From assembly GCF_020073745.1 (NCBI RefSeq), contig NZ_JAIRAU010000052.1:62001-126000 (forward strand): a stretch of DNA of 64,000 nt, read 5' to 3'. Under the pieces are notes generated by a model. That model had not been told where the DNA came from. It saw only the letters and a program-made list of their open reading frames with translations, and ran no database searches. This document shows, piece after piece, positions 28,018 to 37,500 of this stretch. Within the stretch, counting starts at the first letter, position 1, and every line of letters begins with the position of its first letter. The position numbers and the translations under genes are program-made. Source of the stretch: Nannocystis pusilla. GTDB taxonomy: Bacteria; Myxococcota_A; Polyangia; Nannocystales; Nannocystaceae.

Positions 28018-28051
28018 CCGAGTACGCGAACGCGTCGGCTTTCGCCGACGT

Positions 28052-29785
28052 TCAAAGCAGGAACTTCAACACGCCGTCGGGGCCGAGCGCCGCGGTCTTG
28101 GCATAGTCGGCGACGCAGCGGCCGAACGTGCCCTGGACGCTGCGACCGTTGAATGTCGCGTCGACCGAGCCGTTGGCGAGGCGTTTGATCACGACCGCGG
28201 CGTTGGCGAGGACGCCGTCCGGATTGCACTCGAGGATGCTGCGGCGGGCCTTGCGGATGAGTCGTTGCTCGGCGGTCACCTGCACGCGGTGCCGCGCCTG
28301 CTGGCCTACCACTTGGCTGTTGACGCTCGTCATGGTGGCTGACGCGGTCGAGGGCTCGAGCGGCGCGGGTGTCGGGGGGGACGCGGCCGGTGCTTCCTCC
28401 GGCGGCGCGGGGGGAGGTAGTTCGGGCTCTTGCGCCAAGGGTTGGGGCACCACCGGCTGGGCCGGACCGCTCGCGGGCGGATGCACCTCGAGGTCGCGGC
28501 GTGGCGGCTCGCTGTTCATCGCTGCGAGCGTTGCGGTGGAGGGCTGGGTAGCGAGGAGCAAGCCGCCGACCAGCAAGCCGCCGATGATCGCCCCGCCCGC
28601 TCCGATGACTGCTGCGGGCCGCAGCACGCGACGACGGGTCGCCGCCTCGGCGTCAGCCTCGACCTCGGCGAGCGCGGCGCGGATGGCCGCGGCCATCTCC
28701 TCCGCGCTGGCGAACCGCACGCTGACGTCGCTGAGCGCGCGCAGCACGATTGCGTCCACGGCCTCGGGGATGTCGTAGCCGGGCGCGAGGACGCGGAGCG
28801 GCGGCACGGCGAGGTTTCCGAAGCTGCGGCCGTAGTCGATCATTTCGAGGCCGGTCAGCAGCTCGAACATCAGGACGCCGACGCTGTATACGTCCATGCG
28901 TGGGTCCGGGGGGCAGCCCGCGAGGGTCTCCGGGGCGACGTAGCTGTGCATGCCGTAGATGGTGCGCGTCGGCTCGGGTGCCTGCGTGATGCGCCGGCCG
29001 GGCATGACTGCGGCGAACCCGACGTCGATCACGACCGTGAAGTCGTCGCGCGACTCGTCGACGAGGATGTTCGAGGAGTGCAGGTCGCGGTGGACGATGC
29101 CGCTCTTGTGCAGCACGGCGAGCGCTTCCAGCACCTGCAGGATGATCCGACACAAGCGCTGCCAGGGCAGCGGCGTCGACGACACCGGGCCGCTGTTGCC
29201 GGCGAGCATGACTGCGGCGAACCCGACGTCGATCACGACCGTGAAGTCGTCGCGCGACTCGTCGACGAGGATGTTCGAGGAGTGCAGGTCGCGGTGGACG
29301 ATGCCGCTCTTGTGCAGCACGGCGAGCGCTTCCAGCACCTGCAGGATGATCCGACACAAGCGCTGCCAGGGCAGCGGCGTCGACGACACCGGGCCGCTGT
29401 TGCCGGCGAGGTGGCGGAGCGGCTTGCCCTCGGCGAAGTTGAACACGGTGTAGGTCGCGCCGCGGACCTCGCCGAGATCGATGGCCTGGATGAGGTGCGG
29501 GCAGTTGTGCCGCGCGGCGATCCGCCCCTCCTGACCGAAGAAGTCGCGCAGGGGTTCGTAGAGGTCGCGGCGCAGCACCTTGACCGCCAGCCGGGCGCCG
29601 GTCTTCTCATGGCGCGCCTCGTAGACGCTGGCGGTGGCGCCGGCGCCGATCCGGCGGATGAGCTTGTAGCGCTTGTTGAGGATCTTGCCGGTCCGGTCGG
29701 TGTCCTCGGCGAACTCGGTGGTGAAGACCGCGAGCTCCGGGTCGGGGGCTTGCTGCGGCGGGTACCAGACGGCCTTGGTCTTCAT
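28052..29785 (-). CDS. Transmembrane Ser/Thr protein kinase with duplicated catalytic loop
   Basis: A 577-residue eukaryotic-type kinase: Gly loop GAGATASV, Lys 69, HRDLHSSN, YVAPE, and a single transmembrane helix around 393-415. A Pro/Glu-rich stretch and a C-terminal domain of about 110 residues outside the cytosol follow. Residues 126-193 and 194-261 are identical because the DNA has a perfect 204-bp tandem repeat, so HRD occurs at 164-166 and again at 232-234. The magnesium-binding DFG is DVG here (from Asp 186 and again in the second copy). The duplicated loop could disrupt activity; the alternative is an assembly artefact or a very recent event. It follows a membrane protein gene by 5 bp, so the two form an operon. 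Confidence 0.85.
   Translation of the reverse strand: MKTKAVWYPPQQAPDPELAVFTTEFAEDTDRTGKILNKRYKLIRRIGAGATASVYEARHEKTGARLAVKVLRRDLYEPLRDFFGQEGRIAARHNCPHLIQAIDLGEVRGATYTVFNFAEGKPLRHLAGNSGPVSSTPLPWQRLCRIILQVLEALAVLHKSGIVHRDLHSSNILVDESRDDFTVVIDVGFAAVMLAGNSGPVSSTPLPWQRLCRIILQVLEALAVLHKSGIVHRDLHSSNILVDESRDDFTVVIDVGFAAVMPGRRITQAPEPTRTIYGMHSYVAPETLAGCPPDPRMDVYSVGVLMFELLTGLEMIDYGRSFGNLAVPPLRVLAPGYDIPEAVDAIVLRALSDVSVRFASAEEMAAAIRAALAEVEADAEAATRRRVLRPAAVIGAGGAIIGGLLVGGLLLATQPSTATLAAMNSEPPRRDLEVHPPASGPAQPVVPQPLAQEPELPPPAPPEEAPAASPPTPAPLEPSTASATMTSVNSQVVGQQARHRVQVTAEQRLIRKARRSILECNPDGVLANAAVVIKRLANGSVDATFNGRSVQGTFGRCVADYAKTAALGPDGVLKFLL
29003..29410. repeat. Perfect 2 x 204-bp tandem duplication
   Basis: 29003-29206 and 29207-29410 are base-for-base identical. 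The unit is 68 codons, so the kinase frame stays open across both. It covers the kinase segment with the catalytic HRD loop and the DVG motif. No divergence at all between copies points to a very recent duplication or a sequence-assembly error. Confidence 0.95.
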
Positions 29786-29790
29786 GACGA

Positions 29791-30678
29791 TCAGAACCGG
29801 AGCGAGAGGTGGCCGCCGGCGGGCCATACGACGGGGGCAATGGAGAGCCGTTGCCCGCGACGACGGTGCGCGTCCACGGCGAGCAGGACGATGCTGGTGA
29901 CGATGGCCGCACCGGAGGTGATCGCGGTGCCGACCGCGAGCCGGTTGGCGCGGGTGCCGAGGCCATCGAGACGATCCGCGAGGGCGTGACCTTCGGGTCC
30001 TACGGGTTCTGGCGCGTTCGTCAGCCTGTCGCGCTCGTCCCTGATGCGCGCGCCGTAGGCGAGCGCTCCAGCCGCGACGAGCCCGAGAGCAATGCCGGTG
30101 CCCAGGGTCACGCCGCCGGCGATCCGTAGGCCGCTGCCCGGCGTCGGTGGCGGCGCTTCCTGCTGTGGCTGCGGCCGCAGGACGACCGGCAAGAGGTCTT
30201 CCTGCCTGGGCAATGGCTCGACCACCGGCTCGCTGCACTTTTGATCACCGCGTCGGGCCGCGAGCTCGGCGAGATCCTTCTGCGCGTCCTGGCGGTCGTC
30301 GGGACGCGCCTCGGCGGGTAGGCGCGCGTCGAGGTAGGCGAGGTATTCGGTGAGCAGCTCCTCGCCGGCGCAGAGGAACACGATGTCGTTCGTCGCCTCG
30401 AAGGCTTCCAGGTAGGTGTTGTAGCCGTCGAATACGATGAGCGAGCGGGCGTTGAGCGGGGGCTCGCGCGTGTCGTCGGGGAGCGCGTCGTAGGCGGCCC
30501 GGCAGTGCGGGGCAGCCTCGGCGAGCTTGCCGGCGTCGCGCAGCTCGACGCAGGTTCGGTGCTCGCGGCGGGAGATGCTCTCCTCACTCGCGCGAGCTGG
30601 TCGCGACGGTCCGAGCACCGTCATGCTGCAGCACGCGATGATGCAGAGTCGCCGGCCAGGGGGATGCGCAGCGGCCAC
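29791..30678 (-). CDS. Secreted or membrane protein with two C-terminal TM segments, partner of the kinase
   Basis: A 295-residue protein. GTG 30678 is the suggested start, because it gives a signal peptide (basic AHPPGRR, hydrophobic stretch, ending R-P-A-R-A) and avoids overlap with the divergent lipoprotein gene at 30746; an in-frame ATG at 30747 exists. The N-terminal domain contains CVELRDAGKLAEAAPHCR-type helical TPR-like sequence, which is common in myxobacterial periplasmic proteins next to kinases. The C-terminal third has two hydrophobic helices separated by a polar loop. It ends 5 bp before the kinase start, so it may be a membrane sensor feeding the kinase. Confidence 0.6.
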   Translation of the reverse strand: MAAAHPPGRRLCIIACCSMTVLGPSRPARASEESISRREHRTCVELRDAGKLAEAAPHCRAAYDALPDDTREPPLNARSLIVFDGYNTYLEAFEATNDIVFLCAGEELLTEYLAYLDARLPAEARPDDRQDAQKDLAELAARRGDQKCSEPVVEPLPRQEDLLPVVLRPQPQQEAPPPTPGSGLRIAGGVTLGTGIALGLVAAGALAYGARIRDERDRLTNAPEPVGPEGHALADRLDGLGTRANRLAVGTAITSGAAIVTSIVLLAVDAHRRRGQRLSIAPVVWPAGGHLSLRF

Positions 30679-30745
30679 GGCGTCACCGTATCTCGACCCT
30701 CCGCGACTGACAAGGACGAGGAGCTCTGCTATCTTCGCGGGCGTC

Positions 30746-32413
30746 ATGGCCGTGTGCTCGAGGTGGGTCTTCGGGGGCGTCGCACTCGCGCAAATTTTGA
30801 CGGGTTGCTACCAACGGAGCCCATGGGGGCCCTGCGCGCTCGGCCTGTGCCAGGACGAGACCGACAGCACCGAAGGCGGCGAGCCGGAGACTACGGGGAC
30901 CAGTGCCCCCAGCGTCATGACGACGACGCTCGACGAGCCCACGCCTGGCGAGCCTACCGCCGGTGAAACGGCGAGTAGCTCCGCCACCGAGCCGGGCGAG
31001 GCGCTGCCTCCGACGATCTCGGACATGAAGGTCGCGCCCAAGCTGCTGGAATCGGCGGGGTTGATCACGGTGGAGGTGGAGGTCGAGCACGCCGACGTGG
31101 TGACCATCACCGTCGACGGAGGCGAGCCGGTGGCGCTCGCGTCGGTGAGCGACACGCTGTTCACCGGCGACATCGCGGTGTTCGGCGAGTCGTGGAACGG
31201 CGATCACGTGGTCGAGGCGATCGCTGCGCGGGACGCGGAGACGAGCGAGCCGCGGACGGACACGTTCACGGTGGTGGCGCCAGCCGCCGGCGGAGAGTTG
31301 TGGCTGAAGAAGAGCCCGCTCGTGCCGAGCTACGGCAACGCAGTCGACGTCGACGACCAGGGCGACGTGCTGGAGCTGTTCACGCACGCGACGCCGCAGG
31401 GCCAGGAGTGTTTCCTCCGCCGGCGCGACGACAAGGGCGTGCCCGTGTGGATCGGTGACTCGCGCTGGATCGCCCAGGGGTCTGACTGCGTCGGCGAGGA
31501 CGTCAGGTTCGCCCCGGACGGGACGATCTGGGTGCTCGTGAACGTCTACGAAAACGGCTTCGGGCGCTGGCAGCTCTGGCACCTAGACGACGAGGGGCTG
31601 CCGCTCGGGCAGACGCCGGAGGACGGCAGCTTGACGCACCTGGGCCGCGGGCTCGACGTGAACGACGCCGGCGACGTGCTGCTGTGCGGGACCTGGCCGG
31701 CGACGCAGGCCGATGACGACGCGTGGGTCCGGCTGCAACGCGCGGTCGGCGAGCCGTGGACCGTACCGTGGGACTACCGCTCGCCCTTCGAGCCAGACAA
31801 AGAGCACCAGTTTAGCGAGCGGACGCGGGACTGCGCGTTCGTCGAAGACCGGATCGTGGTCGTCGGCGAGGCATGGGGTGCGCACCAACAGGGCAACCAG
31901 GAGGGCCAGAACCGCGGGTTCTCCGTGGAGTTCAGCTTCTCAGCAATGACCCTCGCCGAGGTTGTCAACCCAGGAACACCCGCATGGCACAGCGGACATC
32001 TGGCCGTGGCGGCCGACGAACTCGGCGGATACGTGACGGCGGGCTACAACTGCGGCGCGATGATCACTCCTTGCAACGACACCAGAGGTGGCTTGCGTTG
32101 GTTTGCCCTGGGGGCAACGGAGGTCGACATGAAAGCCATGCCGGAGGCGCGACGGGTCATGGACGTGGCGCGAAGCCCATCGGGATATGTCGTCGCCGCG
32201 GCGGAAGGGCTGCAAGCGGACGAGGGGTTTATCGTGCAAGGCTGGTTCAGCGGCGCAACCGATCCGGTCGTGAACTACACGGGCGCCAAGACCAAGCTGC
32301 AGGTGGCTACAGGGATCGCGGCGGATCCGGTCGGGTTCATCCTCGCAGGCGGGTACTACCAGGAAGCTGACGACACCCTCGCCGCGGGGATCGTGAAGCT
32401 GCACCCCTACTAA
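30746..32413 (+). CDS. Lipoprotein with Ig-like and propeller-like domains
   Basis: A 555-residue lipoprotein (lipobox QILTGC) with an N-terminal Cys pair, a Thr/Glu/Ser/Pro linker to about residue 85 and then an Ig-like domain (about 90-175: DMKVAPKLLESAGLITVEVE to F-T-V-V-A-P). The rest is built of beta-rich repeats (DVDDQGDVLELF, DVNDAGDVLLCG, AADELGGYVTAG) resembling a beta-propeller. This is the common layout of Nannocystaceae surface lipoproteins. The stop overlaps the end of the convergent VWA-like gene by a few bases. No catalytic site; binding role likely. Confidence 0.7.
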   Translation: MAVCSRWVFGGVALAQILTGCYQRSPWGPCALGLCQDETDSTEGGEPETTGTSAPSVMTTTLDEPTPGEPTAGETASSSATEPGEALPPTISDMKVAPKLLESAGLITVEVEVEHADVVTITVDGGEPVALASVSDTLFTGDIAVFGESWNGDHVVEAIAARDAETSEPRTDTFTVVAPAAGGELWLKKSPLVPSYGNAVDVDDQGDVLELFTHATPQGQECFLRRRDDKGVPVWIGDSRWIAQGSDCVGEDVRFAPDGTIWVLVNVYENGFGRWQLWHLDDEGLPLGQTPEDGSLTHLGRGLDVNDAGDVLLCGTWPATQADDDAWVRLQRAVGEPWTVPWDYRSPFEPDKEHQFSERTRDCAFVEDRIVVVGEAWGAHQQGNQEGQNRGFSVEFSFSAMTLAEVVNPGTPAWHSGHLAVAADELGGYVTAGYNCGAMITPCNDTRGGLRWFALGATEVDMKAMPEARRVMDVARSPSGYVVAAAEGLQADEGFIVQGWFSGATDPVVNYTGAKTKLQVATGIAADPVGFILAGGYYQEADDTLAAGIVKLHPY

Positions 32414-33489
32414 CCCGGCACGAACGAGTTGCAGGTCTCGATGGCCAGGGCCGCGGCGTCCTTGAAGATCGAGCCGTAGTCGGGGCTCGTCAGAAGCTCG
32501 AGCATGCTGTGCGGGAACTCGGGGACCATCCGGCACAGACGGTAGTCGGGGTCGGTCAGGCCGGTGCAGTCGTCGGTGAGCGCGAGCATCACGATCGCGT
32601 CCAAGTCGCCGCCCTTGCGCTCGACGACGGCCTGCATCCACTCCTGCCAGGTGCCAGTCGAGCCTCCCGGAAGGCCGGTGGTGTCGCCGGGCCCGATGAT
32701 GGTGACCATGAGGAGCGCGTCGTCACGGACAAAACCCTCGTTGCACCCGCCGACCTTGTTCAGCTTGGGGCTCATCGCGGCAACGAGCGCGTTGCCGATT
32801 TGGTTGTAGCCGACCGTCCCGACGCGCGCGAGGCACTCGAAGGTGGCAGGGATGTCGGGCGTGTCGGCGGTGATGTAGCGGCGCGGACCATCAAGGCACG
32901 GGGTGTTGGTGGTGTACTGGCCGACGTTCATCACAACGCCCGCACCCATCGTCGTGTCGCAAGTGGTCGGCCAGTAGTCGCACGGGTAGTCGGGCGCTTC
33001 CACGCACGGGTCGGGGCAGTCGTCGTCGCACGCGGGCGAGCCCCACTCCGGCTCTGTGTCCGTGACGAGGACCTGCACGTCGAATTCGCTGAACTGGCTC
33101 TGGATCGTCTCGATGAACTGCGGGAACGCGGCGATGAGCTTGTCCTGGTGCGGCTTCATGAAGCCGTGGCGCGAGATGATGAAGAGGAAGTCGATCTTCC
33201 CCTGGCAGCCCACCGGCGGCCCCGTGTCGAAGTCCGGCGGGAGACCCATGTCCCACATCATCGTGGTCGAGCTCGACGCCGCGGCGCTCGAGTCCGAGTC
33301 GCCGCCCGAGCCGGCGATCGAGCTGGTCGACGAGCTGCCGGAGCCGCTGGTGCTCGTGTCGCCGCTGGTCGTCGACGCGGGGGCCGTCGTGATCGGCGGC
33401 GTCGTGAAGCCGGTCGTGTTGTCGGCCGGCTCGTTGCAGGCGACGAGACCCGCGAGCATGAGCGCCGAACCTGGACGCGCGGAAGGCAC
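32410..33489 (-). CDS. VWA-like secreted lipoprotein
   Basis: A 359-residue lipoprotein. GTG 33489 is proposed as start because it gives a signal peptide ending LAGLVAC. A Ser/Thr/Gly linker to about residue 70 precedes a von Willebrand factor A-like domain that begins IDFLFIISRHGFM and continues with the paired strands DVQVLVTD, Y-N-Q-I-G-N-A-L and D-A-I-V-M-L-A-L. The classical MIDAS D-x-S-x-S is altered to I-S-R-H-G, so metal binding may be lost. Many Cys residues (C-D-D-D-C-P-D-P-C) suggest disulfides. It ends against the convergent lipoprotein. Function likely adhesion or protein binding, unknown in detail. Confidence 0.65.
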   Translation of the reverse strand: MPSARPGSALMLAGLVACNEPADNTTGFTTPPITTAPASTTSGDTSTSGSGSSSTSSIAGSGGDSDSSAAASSSTTMMWDMGLPPDFDTGPPVGCQGKIDFLFIISRHGFMKPHQDKLIAAFPQFIETIQSQFSEFDVQVLVTDTEPEWGSPACDDDCPDPCVEAPDYPCDYWPTTCDTTMGAGVVMNVGQYTTNTPCLDGPRRYITADTPDIPATFECLARVGTVGYNQIGNALVAAMSPKLNKVGGCNEGFVRDDALLMVTIIGPGDTTGLPGGSTGTWQEWMQAVVERKGGDLDAIVMLALTDDCTGLTDPDYRLCRMVPEFPHSMLELLTSPDYGSIFKDAAALAIETCNSFVPG

Positions 33490-33551
33490 AGTCCAGCCTA
33501 GCGCGCGTCGAGGGCATCGCCAAGCCTTGGCGTCTTGGGGGCCAAACGGCG

Positions 33552-34541
33552 TCACCGACCGCCCCCGTGGCATAGAACGGCCTCCTCGAAGCCCCAGCGC
33601 TCTTGCTGTTCTCCGGCGACCAGGCGGTCGCGAAGTGGTCCGTAGTCCACGTGCGCGGGAATGTTGACCGCGACGAGCCGACCCAACGCCTCGGTGTCGC
33701 ACCCTAGTTCCTCGAGCATGCGCCGGACGTTGTCGACGTTCTCCGCACTTTTCACGATGATGCGGATCACGCTGTTGCCGGATTCGTGGAGTAGCGCGTC
33801 AAAGAACAGCTCGCCGTCCCCTTCCTTCACGGAGACGATGTCGCCACGAGCCGCGTCGTAGCTGTAAAAGGGGATGTTGGCGATTTGGTACGTGCCATCC
33901 GCGCGAGGGATCGCCCACAGGCTCTCGCGCTGAAAGTCGGGATAGCCGTCCTCGTCGGGCACCAGCCGAAAGATGACGGGGCATTGGCCCGCCGTTGTAG
34001 GCCCGGCGGCATGCCGCACGGTGAGGAACCGCTCGGGGCTCGAGTCCAAGTCGCGGGACGAATCCTCGATAAAGCGACGAGCTTGTCGCGCGTTGGCTTG
34101 CGCCGCGTCGTGGTCCGCGCGCCAACAGCCGGTCTCCCAATCCCAGACTCCATCGGCGCCGCCCTTCTCCAAGAGATCGGCAACTCGCTCGAGGTCAGCA
34201 CCTCGTGGAGCGTCCACCGCGTAGAGTCGTTTTTTTGCCTGCTCCCAGGTGCATCCGAGCGCCTGCAAAGGCTTCCAGTAACGTTCAAACATCGCCGGAT
34301 CGGTGTCCTCGCGGAGCATGAGCCGGAACGTGGATGAACCGCTGGGCTGAACGACCTCGACGAACTCCAGCATCCCATCCGCCGCCGGACGAGCACGGAC
34401 GACATCCTCGAAGCTGACCCCGTACATGAACCACGGGGAGTTGCGCAGCTTGTACTGACCATCGCCCAGATCTTCGGCCCACAGGCTCTCTGGAGACTGG
34501 TCGTCCGGGTAGAACAACACCTTGACCATGCGCTCGCTCAT
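33552..34541 (-). CDS. Double-DUF4265 protein, probable immunity protein of the HNH-Rhs toxin
   Basis: A 329-residue protein with two DUF4265 units, at about 5-150 and 190-325. Both carry the pattern E-S-L-W-A, a G-x-Y-x-x-x-N then P-F or P-W, and G-x-x-F or G-D-I-V, and each ends in a short L-G-C and a V-D-A-P or V-N-I-P segment. The start ATG overlaps the stop of the Rhs toxin gene as ATGA, so translation is coupled. In polymorphic toxin loci the gene placed directly after the toxin normally encodes immunity; hence this is the likely neutraliser of the HNH nuclease tip. DUF4265 has no established function that I can cite, so this is inference from position. No signal peptide, consistent with cytosolic immunity. 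Confidence 0.7.
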   Translation of the reverse strand: MSERMVKVLFYPDDQSPESLWAEDLGDGQYKLRNSPWFMYGVSFEDVVRARPAADGMLEFVEVVQPSGSSTFRLMLREDTDPAMFERYWKPLQALGCTWEQAKKRLYAVDAPRGADLERVADLLEKGGADGVWDWETGCWRADHDAAQANARQARRFIEDSSRDLDSSPERFLTVRHAAGPTTAGQCPVIFRLVPDEDGYPDFQRESLWAIPRADGTYQIANIPFYSYDAARGDIVSVKEGDGELFFDALLHESGNSVIRIIVKSAENVDNVRRMLEELGCDTEALGRLVAVNIPAHVDYGPLRDRLVAGEQQERWGFEEAVLCHGGGR

Positions 34542-37500
34542 TCGATCTTTGTTCCTTTCGCACGGTTGCACGTACCGCAGAGGAGCTGCCCGTTGGTGGG
34601 CGACCCGTCACCGCCGCGGACCTTGGGGATGACGTGGTCGTGTTGCCGTTCGTTCCCCGGGGGGGTGACGTTCGCCGTGTGCCGCTGTCCGGGCACGAGA
34701 GGCGTCTTGCACTTCTCGCACGTCTCAACGCCATCATACCGCGCGCGGTTCTCGGCTCGGATCTCTTCTTTCCCCTTCGGCGTGAATTTCTTGCTCGCCC
34801 GCGGACCGCCAGAGGTACCAGCCTTGACACCGCTGCGGAGCTCATCGAACCGCTTTACGGCCTCGCGTTGTGCCTTTGCCGAGGCCGCCGCGTCGACGAC
34901 GCGGTCGGCGCCGCGGGCCCAGCGGTAGGCGCCCTTGATGTCGCCCGCGCTGACGGGCAAGGCCTCGCTGGCGAGCGAGAGGGCGGACAGGACGCGGGCG
35001 CCGATGCCGGCCTCGGCGCTGGCGATCGTCAGAGCGTCGTCGACGACGCCGCTGAACTCGTCGACCTTGTCGTAGCCCTTGTAGGCGGCCTTGAACGTCG
35101 CTTTTGCGCCCTTGATGATCCAGGTGACCCAGCCGTGGCCGGTCGGGTCGACCTTGCCGATCGGGTTGTTCGCGGCGTAGCGGTAGAGGTTGCGCTCGCC
35201 GGGCTCCTCCAGCCGAGCCGCGGGGTTGAGCAGGTGGTAGGGGTCCGGGCTCGCCCAGCGGCCGAGCTCGGGCAGGTAGTGCCGGGCGCCGATGGCGATG
35301 GCGCCGCTCAGCGGGTCGTCTTCCTTGCCAGTGAAGCGGTAGGTGGGTCCCGCGGCGCTGTCGTCGGTGCGCCAGGCCAGTCGAGCCGCGCCGTAGGGGT
35401 CGGCGGCGTCGCGGGCGAGCGGGCGACCCTCGTGGTCGAGCACCAGGGCGGCAGAGCCGAGGCGATCGGCAACGTGGTAGCGGGTGTGCTCGTCGGGGAC
35501 GAGCTGGCGCGCGGCGTCGTCGTGATGGCGGCAGCTCAGTGCGCCCGCGAGACCGGCGATGGCGAGCGCTGCTGCGATGGGCCGCGGGAAAACCGGAACT
35601 GTTCCGGTCGAGCCCTGCTGGCGGCCGAGGCGCCACGCGAACGCGAGCAGCAACAGGAGCGCCAGCAGGAGCGCCGCGGGGGCGGTGCGGGGCGTGTGGA
35701 CCGCCGCCACGGTTGGGGCGTCGAGCTCGGGGTAGCAGCCGCTCGGCATCGGCACGGCGCTCTCGGCGATCCGCTCGCCGGCGAAGTGAACCCAGCGGAC
35801 GAGCTGGCCGTCGCGGACCTCGACGTTCGGGGTGACGTAGAGCGTCTCGTGGGCGAGCTGGCCACGCGCGTCGTATTCGCGGCGGACGGCGCGCTCTCCG
35901 GTGTAGCTGTAGACGTGTTCGACGCGGCGACCGTCGCCCGCGACGAACGACTGCACGCGGCCGTGCGGGTCGAAATGCCACGCGCCGCCGGCGAGCGGGC
36001 CTGCGCCTGTGACCTCGGCGAGCTGGCCGGCGTCGTCGTAGGCGAGGTGCTGGCCGTCGAGCTCGATCGCGGCGTGCGGGCGCGCGTCGTCGTACCCGAG
36101 GAGGCGGCCATCGTGCTCGAGGAGGTTGCCGTCGTCGCTGTAGCGCCAGCGGTGGGTCACGCCGTGTGCTTTGCTGGCGACCAGGCGGTGCAGGTCGTCG
36201 TAGACGTAGGTCTGCGCGAGGGAGAAATTCTCCGCGGCGAGGTGGTCCCGGGTCTCAGCGAGCTGGCCCGCAACGTCGTAGCGATGCACGAGGTCGAGTA
36301 GCGCGGCGTCACCCTTGGCGCGCTGGCCGAGGACGCGGCCGGTCGTGTCGAGCTCGCGCGTCAGCATCACGCCGGGTGCGAGGGTGAGGCGTCGCCAGCG
36401 GGCGAGTGCGTCGTAGTCCGCAGCGGTGGCGAAGAGCCCGGGCACTTCGAGGCCGCGCGCGGTGTAGGCGTGATCGAGGGTGCTGCCGTCCGGGTACACG
36501 TCGCGGAGCGGCCGGTCCTGGGCGTCGTAGAGCTGGGCGGTCGAGAGAGTGACCGGGGCGCGTGGACCGTCGAAACGACGGGTCGCGCGGATCACCCGGC
36601 CGCGGGCGTCGTGGGTGAATTCGACGCGGCCGGCGTCGTCGTCGACCGCGACGAGCTGGCCGCCGCGATCGTAGGTGCGACGGACGTCGCTAACCTGCGC
36701 GCCGGCGGGATCGAACGCCTGCTCATGGAGCAGCCGGCCGAGCGGATCGAACGACCACGTGACGCGCGCGCCGGTGGCGTCGATCCGTTCGACGAGCCGG
36801 CCGGTCGCGTCGAAGCGCTGGATTACGTCGCCCGCGTCGGGCGAGTCGATGGCTTCCAGGCGACCGCCGCCGTCGTAGCGGTAGGTGGTCGCATGGCCCT
36901 CGGGGTCGATGTGCTCGACCAGGCGATCGGCGGCGTCATGCTGGTAGCGGTGAGTGATGTCGCGGCCCGCGAGGCGGCTCGTGATACTCGCTATTCGGCC
37001 GAGGCCGTCGTGCTGCGTGCGCTCCGGCGCGTCGGTGTACGGCGGCGCGGGGTGCAGGTCCTCGTGATCGCGGCGTTCCAGCGCGAGCGGGCTGTAAGTC
37101 GTCGCGGACTCGTAGCCGTCTGCGTCGCGCGTCCAGGCGACACGGCCGAGCGCGTCGTGATGCGTGACGCTGCGGGGCCAGGCGCCGGCGAGCGTCACCT
37201 GTACGCCGGGCATGAGCGTGGCGGCGGGGAGCACCTGGCCGACGAGCAGCTCGGCGACATGGCCGGCGGCGCTGTAGCGCCGCGCGGCCCGCAAGATGGC
37301 GCCGGTGCCGGCGTCGTCTTGGGTCACCTCGGCGACCGCGCGGCCGAGGCTGTCGAGGTGGCTGACGGCGAGTTCGACTGCCACTTCGCCACTCACGCGA
37401 CGCAGCTCGGTGACGATGGACGGGCGCGCGGCGGTGCCGTCGAGGTAGTAGCGGTAGCGCGTCGTCGGCAGCTCGGGCGTGTCGCCGGGCTCGATCTCCG

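Noticed and set aside
28950-29420. The repeat as a possible CRISPR or VNTR array
   Set aside because: Only two units, no spacers, and the sequence is kinase coding.
30745-30748. Shared CATG as start of both divergent genes at 30.7 kb
   Set aside because: The minus-strand protein gains a sensible signal peptide only from GTG 30678, so true overlap of the two starts is unlikely.
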